11,561 nt of DNA from Nitrosopumilales archaeon UBA218 (GTDB taxonomy: Archaea; Thermoproteota; Nitrososphaeria; Nitrososphaerales; Nitrosopumilaceae): the NCBI GenBank assembly GCA_002499525.1, contig DAMC01000041.1, positions 1 through 11,561 of the forward strand. Reading direction: 5' to 3'. Position numbers and translations under genes: made by a program. Below the pieces are notes generated by a model. That model had not been told where the DNA came from, searched no databases, and worked only from the letters and a program-made list of their open reading frames with translations. Positions 1 to 7,163 of the stretch are shown here, piece after piece (within the stretch, counting starts at the first letter, position 1; the number at the start of each line of letters is the position of its first letter).

Positions 1-527
1 CAGCCCAGAATGGGAATTTTTAGATTTGAAAGTGCTACTCTACACATTTCTTCATGTTTTTTGCTTCCTAGTTTATTGAGAATTAATCCGACAATTCTTG
101 AATTCTTGTGAAATTTGACATAACCTAATGCCGTTGCAGCAATAGAACGTGCAGTTTTACTGGCATCCAATATTAGAATTACAGGAGCTTTCAAAATTGT
201 CGCTATATGATGAGTGCTGGACTGGTTAGTCGCTCCAGAGAATCCATCATAATAACCCATAACACCTTCCACTACCGATATGTCGGAGGTCGAATTCTTG
301 GTAAAGCTCTCGAGTGTTGCTGTTTCCCCCATTATCCAAGAATCTAGGTTTCTAGCAGCATTACCAGAGATAGCTGAGAGATATGATGGATCAATATAGT
401 CAGGACCAACTTTGAAGGGTTGAACGGAATATCCTTTATTTTTTAGTCCATAAATTATGGCACATGTGATTGAAGTCTTACCAACGCCACTTGTTGTCCC
501 AGCAATTACAACTCTAGAGATCTTCAT
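1..527 (-). CDS. cbiA: Cobyrinic acid a,c-diamide synthase, N-terminal part (cut by window edge)
   Basis: I translated this from the minus strand starting at the ATG at 527-525; the frame stays open to base 1, so only about the first 175 residues are visible. It opens MKISRVVIAGTTSGVGKTS, which contains the P-loop GTTSGVGKTS of the dethiobiotin-synthetase-like ATPase domain. This is followed by FKVGPDYIDP and VVEGVMGYYDG, both hallmark motifs of the CobB/CbiA family. The enzyme amidates the a and c carboxylates of cobyrinate, using glutamine and ATP, in the cytoplasm. The C-terminal glutamine amidotransferase domain should lie beyond the window. The gene is divergent from the adenosyltransferase that performs the next step, with 61 bases between their starts. 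Family assignment is firm; whether the rest of the gene is intact cannot be seen. Confidence 0.95.
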   Translation of the reverse strand, partial: MKISRVVIAGTTSGVGKTSITCAIIYGLKNKGYSVQPFKVGPDYIDPSYLSAISGNAARNLDSWIMGETATLESFTKNSTSDISVVEGVMGYYDGFSGATNQSSTHHIATILKAPVILILDASKTARSIAATALGYVKFHKNSRIVGLILNKLGSKKHEEMCRVALSNLKIPILG

Positions 528-544
528 TTCTTTATCTTTGATGT

Positions 545-555
545 GGAAGTATACC
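545..555. promoter_or_regulatory. Possible shared TATA element between cbiA and cobO
   Basis: A palindromic GTATAC core sits in the 61-base divergent gap. Read on the minus strand it lies about 24 bases before the cbiA ATG, the right distance for a leaderless archaeal promoter. On the plus strand it lies about 38 bases before the cobO ATG, which would leave a short leader. No better TATA candidate is seen for cobO. No B12 riboswitch fits in this gap. Promoter role is inferred from position only. Confidence 0.35.
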
Positions 556-588
556 AATCTTTTTCTATCCTAAAATAATTTTGAAATT

Positions 589-1122
589 ATGGAGAATTCA
601 GGCCTCATAATAGTATACACAGGAAAAGGAAAGGGCAAGACAACTGCTGCCTTGGGAATTGCTCTAAGAGCAGTAGGCCATAATTACAAAATTTACATGA
701 TCCAATTCATCAAAGGTTCTTGGCATTATGGGGAAATGAGTTCATCAAAAAGGCTAGAGCCAGAATTTGAGCTAGCAGCAGTTGGGAAAGGTTTTGTAGG
801 AATCATTGATGACAAGACTCCAAAAGAAGTCCATCAAAGAATTGCAAAGGAGGCAATAAGAATTGCCAAAGAAAAAATTCTATCCGAAAAATACGACATT
901 GTAATTTTGGATGAGATCAACTATGCAGTGAACCTTGGATTGGTTGATGAGAGTGAAGTTTTGGATTTAATCAGTATTAAACCAAAAAATATTACTTTAG
1001 TGTTGACTGGAAATCATGCAAAACAACAAGTAATTGATGCTGCCGATCTTGTAACTGAGATGAGAGAGATTAAACATCCTTTTCAAAAAGGTGTTCGTGC
1101 AAAAAAAGGCATTGATTTTTAG
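589..1122 (+). CDS. cobO: Cob(I)yrinic acid a,c-diamide adenosyltransferase (CobO/BtuR family)
   Basis: A 177-residue protein, a usual length for the family. It attaches the 5'-deoxyadenosyl group of ATP to the cobalt of the corrinoid, making the organometallic bond of adenosylcobalamin. The N-terminal GLIIVYTGKGKGKTTAALG (residues 5-23) is the modified P-loop that typifies CobO/CobA enzymes. It is followed by QFIKG and a Walker-B-like VILDEINYA near residue 105, and the protein ends with the family-typical HPFQKGVRAKKGIDF. The ATG at 589 puts the P-loop at its normal distance from the start. It faces cbiA across a short shared promoter region, consistent with co-expression of successive cobalamin steps. 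Downstream, aIF2 alpha begins after 35 bases and has its own TATA-like box, so these need not be one transcript. Confidence 0.95.
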   Translation: MENSGLIIVYTGKGKGKTTAALGIALRAVGHNYKIYMIQFIKGSWHYGEMSSSKRLEPEFELAAVGKGFVGIIDDKTPKEVHQRIAKEAIRIAKEKILSEKYDIVILDEINYAVNLGLVDESEVLDLISIKPKNITLVLTGNHAKQQVIDAADLVTEMREIKHPFQKGVRAKKGIDF

Positions 1123-1128
1123 ACAACA

Positions 1129-1138
1129 TTAAATTATG
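1129..1138 (+). promoter_or_regulatory. TATA-like element upstream of aIF2 alpha
   Basis: TTAAATTATG is centred about 24 bases before the TTG start at 1158, the spacing expected if transcription begins at or next to the start codon. No Shine-Dalgarno-like sequence is seen just before the TTG. The spacing supports the TTG as the true start. Confidence 0.5.
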
Positions 1139-1157
1139 TTGCTAAAACAAAGCTACA

Positions 1158-1958
1158 TTGGTTACTGAAACACAAGAACTTCCAGAGACTGGTGAGATCG
1201 TTTTGGCCACAATTACAAAGCTTACCGATCATGGAGCGTATGTGACATTAGATGAGTACAATAATACTCAAGGATTTTTGCACGTATCGGAAATAGCTCC
1301 CGGCTGGGTTAGATCAGTTAACAAATTCGTTCGCGAGGGGGAAAAAAAAGTTCTCCTTGTCAAAAAAGTAAATCCTGGACGTTCTGAAATCGATTTATCA
1401 TTAAAGCAAGTCTCAAAAGAACAACAAAAGAAAAAATTGCTAGAAGTAAAAAGAATTGAAAAAGGTAGAACACTTCTAGATGTAGTAAAAACCTCTGCTG
1501 GATTATCGGATAAAGAATTAGAAAAGTTGGAAGATACGATTTTCTCTAAATACGACTTTATTTATGATGCATTTTTGGATGTTGCAACCAAGGGAATCGG
1601 AGTTCTAGATGATCTTAAACTTGTGAAAAAAATTTCAACTTCAATAGCAGAAGCAGGTTCTAAGATAAAACCTCCATCTGTTGAGATTAGAGGGATTTGT
1701 GATCTGTCATGCAATCAATCCAACGGTGTAGACATAATTAAAAATGCAATTTTAGAATCTATAGGGAATCAATCTTCAAATATTTTCGTAACTTACATCG
1801 GGGCACCAAAATACAGACTAAGTGTTACAGGTCCTGACTTTAAAACGGCCGAAAGGATGCTAAAACCAGTTTTGGACAATATCCAAAAGATGATTGAAAA
1901 AAATAATGGAACGTTTAATTTTACAAGAGAAGAATCTAAAAAGACTCGAGAGGGTTAG
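1158..1958 (+). CDS. eif2a: Translation initiation factor aIF2, alpha subunit
   Basis: A 266-residue protein, normal for archaeal aIF2 alpha. Residues 11-83 form an S1/OB RNA-binding domain (TGEIVLATITKLTDHGAYV, then GFLHVSEIAPGWV and the LSLKQV end). A helical domain follows (about 88-170), then an alpha/beta domain (about 173-260) with VEIRGICDLSC and YRLSVTGPDFKTAERML. The subunit belongs to the aIF2 heterotrimer that brings initiator Met-tRNA to the small ribosomal subunit; the alpha and gamma subunits together bind the tRNA. The gamma subunit is encoded at 7132-5870. The start codon is TTG at 1158; I find no in-frame ATG that would keep the S1 domain, and an upstream TATA-like box fits. 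Nop10 follows after only two bases, so the two genes are almost certainly cotranscribed. Confidence 0.96.
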   Translation: MVTETQELPETGEIVLATITKLTDHGAYVTLDEYNNTQGFLHVSEIAPGWVRSVNKFVREGEKKVLLVKKVNPGRSEIDLSLKQVSKEQQKKKLLEVKRIEKGRTLLDVVKTSAGLSDKELEKLEDTIFSKYDFIYDAFLDVATKGIGVLDDLKLVKKISTSIAEAGSKIKPPSVEIRGICDLSCNQSNGVDIIKNAILESIGNQSSNIFVTYIGAPKYRLSVTGPDFKTAERMLKPVLDNIQKMIEKNNGTFNFTREESKKTREG

Positions 1959-1960
1959 TA

Positions 1961-2119
1961 ATGAAATTTCAGCTTCGCAAGTGTCCTGAATGTGAAGGTT
2001 ATACACTCAAAGAAGAATGTCGGAAATGTAACATTAAGACTGTGACCGCACATCCAGCTAAATTTTCCCCAGATGACAAGTATGCCCGTTATAGAATAAT
2101 GAATAAATTCAAAGATTAG
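1961..2119 (+). CDS. nop10: Ribosome biogenesis protein Nop10 (H/ACA RNP subunit)
   Basis: A 52-residue protein starting at the ATG at 1961 and ending at TAG 2117-2119. It begins MKFQLRKCPEC and holds a zinc ribbon built from Cys8, Cys11, Cys20 and Cys23. The typical Nop10 tail follows (VTAHPAKFSPDDKYARYR). Nop10 is a core subunit of the archaeal H/ACA ribonucleoprotein, which guides pseudouridylation of rRNA; it binds the catalytic subunit Cbf5. The aIF2 alpha-Nop10 neighbourhood is conserved in many archaea, which supports both calls. The gene starts two bases after the aIF2 alpha stop. Its stop codon overlaps the stop codon of the opposing aglB gene, leaving no intergenic terminator. Confidence 0.96.
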   Translation: MKFQLRKCPECEGYTLKEECRKCNIKTVTAHPAKFSPDDKYARYRIMNKFKD

Positions 2120-4791
2120 GAAATTCTGATACTTTTCATTCTTGCAGAATCAAAATCTATTGGCCTATCATTGAGATCAGTTTTCAAGGAAGCGATTTTG
2201 TCAACTACATTCTGTCCTTGTATGACTTTACCAAATATCGTATACTTGCCATCCAAAAATGGAGCATCGCCTGTTACGATAAAGAATTGGGATCCTGCAC
2301 TGTTAATATCAGAACCTCTTGCCATAGATACAGCATATTTGACATGTTTAAGATTGCTGATTTCAGCATCAATTGTATATCCTGGACCTCCAGTTCCCCA
2401 TGTTCCAGGTGGTTGATCTTTGGTGTTAGGATCTCCTCCCTGAATTACAAATGTCGGGATGATTCTATGGAATAAGGTACCATCATAGAACTTTTTGTTT
2501 GCTAATTTAATAAAACTATCAACTGTCTTTGGAGCTACTTGAGGATTTAGTTCAATTACAATATCTCCAAAGTTTGTTGAAATTGTTGCAATAGGATTTT
2601 TTGAAGTTTCAGATTTGTTTTGAATAGGTTGTGATGTTTTTACTGGAGGAGTAGATGTTGCTGATACAGTGGATGGAACGTAATTCTTGTTAATCTCGTA
2701 AATCAGTACGCCGTTAATAGGTCCCGAGTCCTTGCGTAAGAATCCAGAGGACATGTAAACAAGCTTCAGAGGTCCATTACCATCTTTTGGATATTTGATA
2801 TCATCTATGTAGATTGGACTGTAACCTGGAACATAGGATTCAGATTGTCTTCTGTTTTGAAGATCAACGTAACCATATAGAGTGAATGGAATCATTTTAC
2901 CTAGAGTTGTATTATTCCAAAATTCTGGAGTTGCACTCATACCATCATCATAAAGATATTTTTCAGTGTCAAATCCTCCGATTCTCATAAACCAAGATTT
3001 TTTACTCTCATCACCGCCACCCTGAACTAGATATAATCCAGGCTCATCCGAGTTTGCTCTTTGAGCAGCCACATAAACGAGTACATAATCTGCATTCATT
3101 TCCTTCAATATTTTCCAGCTTTCATCCGGTGAACTCAAAAAGACCTGTGCCATCTGTTTAATTCTCCAATCAATTAGTGTAGCATTATCAGCAATAGATT
3201 TTCTTTCACCAAGTGTTGTAATCCAGTAACCATAATCCCACCAAGATGCGACGACAGAATCTTTGGGTGTGTTCTCTTTAAGCCAGTTCATTGCATCTAG
3301 CCAGTCAGATGTAGCAATATTGTAGTTACTTCCTCCATTAAGAATGGTGGGCGGTAGCTTGGCTGCATTAATCCAGTTTGCATTGGCAGGTACAAACATT
3401 GGTAATATCAAGAATAATGTGATTACTGCTAAAAACGAGATTTTAATTGCCATAGGATGTGACCTGATGAGTTTCTTGTTTTCCTGTCTCTCTGCTTGGA
3501 AAATTCCTTTAGTTAGTAATGATAACCCTATTGAGCCAAGAATGACTAATGCAATAGAGGAAAATAATTCTAATCTGATAAATGCTGAGCTGATATAGAC
3601 GCCCAGTAAGCCAAAAATCAAAGCAAAAACTTGTACATCTTTTCTTTGGTTTGATTCAGCAGCAATGTTTTTGAAGATTAGCCATGCGCCTATTCCTGCA
3701 AATATCATAAAGACAGAATTGAACAAAAATGATTGAAATATTGATGTGGTAGCGTGTTCAGCAACCGAGTCTGTTAGAGGATCAAGTGTTGTTAAAAATG
3801 GATTTATTGCATTTAAGTATCTAAATGATGGTAATCCGAATAATTTTGATTCTAAAATTACTAGTCCTATGAGCAATACGACAATTAAAAATATTGCAGT
3901 ATTTCGTTTAGCGTGATTTTCACCTCCGAATTTTTGTATAAATGATGAAATGATTATGAATATAGTAGGACCAATTATCATCAATCCGCTTGCTTTAGCA
4001 AAGAATGCAATACCTGGCCTCTCAAAGGGGGAGAGAGATATTGCAAGACCTAAAACAAATAGAGGAATAGCCCATCTCAGAAATCCAGTATCTTTTCTAG
4101 TGAACGGCAATGACAGAATAAAAAGACCAAGTGGAAGAACAAAAAAGTCTGTGCCTCCCCAAGAAGCAAACGCGAATCCAAGAAATATTCCCCCACCAAC
4201 AAGTTTGGCAGCGCCTATCTTATGTGATGCCGATTTTAGTCCGCTTAAAAATAGGTAAACACCAAGTAAGCCATAGAACAGACCTAATGGTTCTGATTTG
4301 AACCATCCAATAGAACCTCTTGTAATTATTGGTAAAGAAACAGAGTAGAGCAATGATGCAAAGAGTCCTGCTGTGGTGCCTCCAATGACACGTACCAGCG
4401 CAAATACTACTATTGCAGTTAGTGCTCCAAATACCAAAGGAAAAATTATAGTAAATCCATACAAATCTCCCCCGCCAAATGCACCATACAATACAGCTGA
4501 TGTTATGTGTAGCATTACTTGAGAAGTATTTGCAACATTTCTACCAAAGGGATACCAGCTCATGTCATCGTGCCAATCAAAGTAGGCAGGTATACCATTG
4601 TCGACGATGTATTTGGTAGCTCTATAGTTAAAGAAAGGATCAAATTCGTTTAGTTGAAATCCATAATCAGCGGGTTGACCTCTGATCATCGCAGATATTG
4701 AAAATGACAGGGATAATACACCAATAATCAGCAAATGGTGTAAATAGAAATCAAATCCACGTACTGAAAATAGTTTTTTGTTAGATAACAA
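2116..4791 (-). CDS. aglB: AglB/STT3 oligosaccharyltransferase fused to a C-terminal cyclophilin-type prolyl isomerase
   Basis: One uninterrupted 891-residue frame. Residues 1-470 carry roughly a dozen hydrophobic membrane segments and the first catalytic loop EFDPFFNYRATKY (49-61), as in STT3/AglB. The soluble catalytic part holds the WWDYGYW signature (517-523), then DNATL (535-539) and SPDESWKILKEMNADYVLV, whose spacing recalls eukaryotic STT3. Residues 701-731 form a Ser/Thr/Pro/Gln-rich linker. Residues 732-891 are a complete cyclophilin domain: FHRIIPTFVIQGGDP, SMARGSD, GSQFFIVTGDAPFLDG and YTIFGKVIQG. AglB transfers a lipid-linked glycan to Asn in N-x-S/T on the outer face of the membrane, so the isomerase should also lie outside. 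The start is TTG at 4791: an in-frame TAG lies just upstream, and the next Met (residue 35) would delete the first membrane helix. It follows the hydrolase by 29 bases. Confidence 0.95.
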   Translation of the reverse strand: MLSNKKLFSVRGFDFYLHHLLIIGVLSLSFSISAMIRGQPADYGFQLNEFDPFFNYRATKYIVDNGIPAYFDWHDDMSWYPFGRNVANTSQVMLHITSAVLYGAFGGGDLYGFTIIFPLVFGALTAIVVFALVRVIGGTTAGLFASLLYSVSLPIITRGSIGWFKSEPLGLFYGLLGVYLFLSGLKSASHKIGAAKLVGGGIFLGFAFASWGGTDFFVLPLGLFILSLPFTRKDTGFLRWAIPLFVLGLAISLSPFERPGIAFFAKASGLMIIGPTIFIIISSFIQKFGGENHAKRNTAIFLIVVLLIGLVILESKLFGLPSFRYLNAINPFLTTLDPLTDSVAEHATTSIFQSFLFNSVFMIFAGIGAWLIFKNIAAESNQRKDVQVFALIFGLLGVYISSAFIRLELFSSIALVILGSIGLSLLTKGIFQAERQENKKLIRSHPMAIKISFLAVITLFLILPMFVPANANWINAAKLPPTILNGGSNYNIATSDWLDAMNWLKENTPKDSVVASWWDYGYWITTLGERKSIADNATLIDWRIKQMAQVFLSSPDESWKILKEMNADYVLVYVAAQRANSDEPGLYLVQGGGDESKKSWFMRIGGFDTEKYLYDDGMSATPEFWNNTTLGKMIPFTLYGYVDLQNRRQSESYVPGYSPIYIDDIKYPKDGNGPLKLVYMSSGFLRKDSGPINGVLIYEINKNYVPSTVSATSTPPVKTSQPIQNKSETSKNPIATISTNFGDIVIELNPQVAPKTVDSFIKLANKKFYDGTLFHRIIPTFVIQGGDPNTKDQPPGTWGTGGPGYTIDAEISNLKHVKYAVSMARGSDINSAGSQFFIVTGDAPFLDGKYTIFGKVIQGQNVVDKIASLKTDLNDRPIDFDSARMKSIRIS

Positions 4792-4815
4792 GACTGGTGT
4801 TTTTCCCTAAAGTCT

Positions 4816-4824
4816 GTTTATTAC
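4816..4824 (-). promoter_or_regulatory. TATA-like element upstream of aglB
   Basis: Read on the minus strand this is GTAATAAAC, centred about 29 bases before the TTG start of aglB and overlapping the end of the hydrolase gene. It would allow aglB to be transcribed separately from the upstream genes. Inferred from sequence and spacing only. Confidence 0.35.
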
Positions 4825-5474
4825 TCTTTTGTGGGTATTTGAACTTGGCATGATGATACTAGTTTTTTGAACAACTCTGCATCGTTCTTACTACCTACAA
4901 TACTTCCATAATGCATCGGTATAGCAACTTTTGGTTTTACAGATGCAACTGATTGTGCAGCTTCTTTTGCAGTCATAACATAAGTCCCGCTGACAGGTAC
5001 GAAGAACACGTCAGGAGAAAGATTATTCATTTCTGGAATGTGATCAGAGTCTCCAGCATGATAGAATGTGGAATTGTTAATTGTGAGTAAAAACCCAATT
5101 TTTTTGTCTTCTTTTGGGTGAAAAGGCTTTTTTGTTTCTGGATTTATCTTGTCAAGATTATACGCGGCAATAGCCTTGATCTTTATTCCGGAAATTATTT
5201 TCTCTTCATTTGGTTCAATTCCGATTATTTGCTTACTTGTTACCTTAATTTGGTCTAAACATTCTTTGGCAGCAACGATTATGGTTTTTTCAGAGGATAT
5301 TTTTTGGAGATCAACATTACTGAGATGATCGAAATGATTATGAGATACCAAAATTAAATCAGCGATTATTTTCTTTTCTAATTGATATGGATCGATGCAG
5401 ATAACGAGGCCGTTGTGTTGTAGAGTAAATGTATCATGGCCATACCATTTGATTTGGACATTGTTATATTCCAT
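4821..5474 (-). CDS. Metallo-beta-lactamase-fold metal-dependent hydrolase (UlaG/COG2220-like)
   Basis: A 217-residue protein starting at the ATG at 5474. It begins with the beta strands and YGHDTF motif of the UlaG-like branch of the metallo-beta-lactamase fold. The metal-binding residues are present: SHNHFDH (His45, His47, Asp49, His50), His139 and Asp142 in YHAGDSDH, and His188 in IPMHYGS. The length and motif order fit the small single-domain metal-dependent hydrolases often annotated UPF0173. The members are diverse, with lactonase and phosphodiesterase-type activities known in relatives, so no substrate can be named. No signal peptide is seen; it is probably cytoplasmic. It lies 19 bases after the PIN gene and 29 bases before aglB on the same strand, so it may share a transcript with either. 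Confidence 0.9.
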   Translation of the reverse strand: MEYNNVQIKWYGHDTFTLQHNGLVICIDPYQLEKKIIADLILVSHNHFDHLSNVDLQKISSEKTIIVAAKECLDQIKVTSKQIIGIEPNEEKIISGIKIKAIAAYNLDKINPETKKPFHPKEDKKIGFLLTINNSTFYHAGDSDHIPEMNNLSPDVFFVPVSGTYVMTAKEAAQSVASVKPKVAIPMHYGSIVGSKNDAELFKKLVSSCQVQIPTKE

Positions 5475-5493
5475 AATTTTAGATCATGTATAA

Positions 5494-5877
5494 TCAAGTT
5501 AAACTTTTGGCAGCTTCAAGCACTATTCTATTATTTGCTATAGATATTACAGAGCCTCCAAAATTTTTGATTTTGTATTTTAGCTCTTTATCTATTGTTG
5601 CAACAATTCCACCATTTTCTTTGATATAATTCAAAATTGATTCATCGGCAAAGGTTCCACCAATTTTGATTTGTTTAAAATTTTTTATATGGTGTATCGT
5701 GTTTGTGGCTTCCTTGGTTTTTTTTTCTTTTTTGGCTAGATTTTCTAGTTCTAAAATAACAGTGTCTGGAACTAGGAATTTGACTATTCCAATATCTGTA
5801 TCAAGAGTTTCCAGGTTTTTGATCCTATGGTTAGCTAAATGGATTAGAAAGCTCGTATCGCATATTACGTCAACCAA
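5494..5877 (-). CDS. PIN-domain ribonuclease-like protein, Fcf1/Utp24-like (COG1412 type)
   Basis: A 127-residue single PIN domain. It opens VDVICDTSFLIHLA with acidic residue Asp7. Glu43/Glu45 in ILELENL, Asp79 in ADESIL and Asp96 in VATIDKELK complete the four-acid metal site expected of an active PIN nuclease. The C-terminal pattern VATIDKELKYKIKNFGGSVI, and the position directly after aIF2 gamma, match the archaeal Fcf1-like family rather than a VapC toxin; no antitoxin gene is next to it. Eukaryotic Fcf1/Utp24 cuts pre-rRNA during small-subunit assembly, so an rRNA-processing role is plausible but inferred. The gene starts with TTG at 5877, inside the last codons of aIF2 gamma (8-base overlap), which implies cotranscription and coupled translation. 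Confidence 0.88.
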   Translation of the reverse strand: MVDVICDTSFLIHLANHRIKNLETLDTDIGIVKFLVPDTVILELENLAKKEKKTKEATNTIHHIKNFKQIKIGGTFADESILNYIKENGGIVATIDKELKYKIKNFGGSVISIANNRIVLEAAKSLT

Positions 5878-7132
5878 CTATTCCAGCACCGATTAGTCTC
5901 CATCTATCCTCAATTTTTCTACTCAGGGCAACATTGCTTTTTTCAAAAATACATACCGGTCGTTTGAACTGGACCTCAATCTTTTCTGCTTTGATTTTGT
6001 TAACCTTTGCTAAAACTGGTGCAGTACCTATGTTTAGTCTTAGAGATTCCCCAACTTGAATTGGTAAAACTTTGATATCATTCATTGTTCCAACGGCAGA
6101 ATCAAAAAGACTAACTTCAAGTTTTGCCTCTAAGGCGTTATCGGGTAGAGTTTCTGGTTTGCCAATAACACTGCCAACGAATGAATCGCTTCTAGTCATT
6201 GATGGATCGAGTTTTGTGCCGATTGCTACTAGTCCACCTGGTTTAACACTATCAACAATTCCAGCTGCTGTTCCAAGGGATATTATTTGAGTTCTAATGG
6301 GCTCGTAAGAGTTCTTTTTTGAATTCAGAATTCCCGGTTTGATTTCAATTTCATCACCTACTGAAAATGTTCCCTGAGTAAGACTTCCGCCGATGACTCC
6401 TCCTTTGATGTCTTTGATTTTAGTACCAGGTTTGTTTACATCAAATGATCTTAATACGTGCATTACAGGCTCTTTAGATTCAGCCCTTGTTGGTGTAGGA
6501 ATTGTCTCTTCAATGGCCCCAATTAGTGCGTCAATATTCAATCTTGACTGAGCGGATATAGGAATTATAGGTGATTTTGCTGCCTTGGTTCCCTTGACAA
6601 ATTTAACAATATCTGCATAGTTTGCAGTAGCATCTTGGTATGATACTAGATCAACTTTATTTTGAATGATGACAATTTGCTGTATTCCTAGAATTTGTAG
6701 GGCCAAAAGATGTTCTTTGGTCTGTGGCTGAGGTACCTTTTGGTTTGCAGCCACTAGTAATAATGCTCCATCCATGAGTGCCGCACCAGATATCATATTT
6801 GCCATTAGACTTTCGTGTCCAGGACTGTCTACGAAACTGACTACTCTGGATAATTCACTTTCTTTTCCACAGTTTGGACATTTTGGTGTAGTTGAATATC
6901 CAAGTGGGACTTCACAGTTTTTGCACTTGTAAAATGCCGCATCTGAATATCCGACACGGATTGTGATCCCACGTTTTAGTTCTTGGCTATGAACACTTGT
7001 CCACTGGCCAGTTAATGCCTGAATTAGTGTTGTCTTGCCATGATCAACGTGACCTGCAGTTCCAATGTTAACACAAGGTTGGTAACCATATTTTTTTACA
7101 TACCAATCAGGTAAAGTCTCACGCCAATGCAA
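5870..7132 (-). CDS. eif2g: Translation initiation factor aIF2, gamma subunit (GTPase)
   Basis: A 420-residue GTPase, typical for aIF2 gamma. The motifs are all present: G1 GHVDHGKTT (27-35), switch I RGITIRVGY (54-62), G3 DSPGH (102-106), G4 NKVD (158-161) and G5 near ISAQS. A zinc knuckle characteristic of this subunit is formed by Cys70, Cys73, Cys85 and Cys88. Two beta-barrel domains follow, ending with FKRPVCIFEKSNVALSRK and WRLIGAGIV. It is the core of the aIF2 heterotrimer that delivers initiator Met-tRNA; its alpha partner is at 1158-1958, while the beta subunit is not in this window. The start is TTG at 7132, supported by normal placement of the G1 motif and a TATA-like box 26 bases upstream. 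S6e lies 31 bases upstream and the PIN gene overlaps its end. Confidence 0.97.
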   Translation of the reverse strand: MHWRETLPDWYVKKYGYQPCVNIGTAGHVDHGKTTLIQALTGQWTSVHSQELKRGITIRVGYSDAAFYKCKNCEVPLGYSTTPKCPNCGKESELSRVVSFVDSPGHESLMANMISGAALMDGALLLVAANQKVPQPQTKEHLLALQILGIQQIVIIQNKVDLVSYQDATANYADIVKFVKGTKAAKSPIIPISAQSRLNIDALIGAIEETIPTPTRAESKEPVMHVLRSFDVNKPGTKIKDIKGGVIGGSLTQGTFSVGDEIEIKPGILNSKKNSYEPIRTQIISLGTAAGIVDSVKPGGLVAIGTKLDPSMTRSDSFVGSVIGKPETLPDNALEAKLEVSLFDSAVGTMNDIKVLPIQVGESLRLNIGTAPVLAKVNKIKAEKIEVQFKRPVCIFEKSNVALSRKIEDRWRLIGAGIVG

Positions 7133-7151
7133 TGAAAACTTGATAGAATCG

Positions 7152-7162
7152 TGATATGTTAA
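7152..7162 (-). promoter_or_regulatory. TATA-like element upstream of aIF2 gamma
   Basis: On the minus strand GTTAACATATC is centred about 26 bases before the TTG at 7132, just after the S6e stop. This suggests an internal promoter for aIF2 gamma in addition to any read-through from S6e, and it supports the TTG start. Positional inference only. Confidence 0.4.
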
Positions 7163-7163
7163 C

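Noticed and set aside
2171..2475. Open plus-strand frames opposite the cyclophilin-coding end of aglB
   Set aside because: They are shadows of a strongly supported minus-strand gene and show no recognisable domain or promoter.
3950..4258. A 102-codon plus-strand frame opposite the AglB membrane region
   Set aside because: It lies wholly antisense to membrane-helix coding sequence, whose skewed codon composition often leaves long open antisense frames.
5494..5877. VapC-type toxin of a toxin-antitoxin pair
   Set aside because: It has a PIN domain, but no small antitoxin gene precedes it; its start overlaps aIF2 gamma, and the conserved neighbourhood and C-terminal pattern fit the Fcf1-like family.
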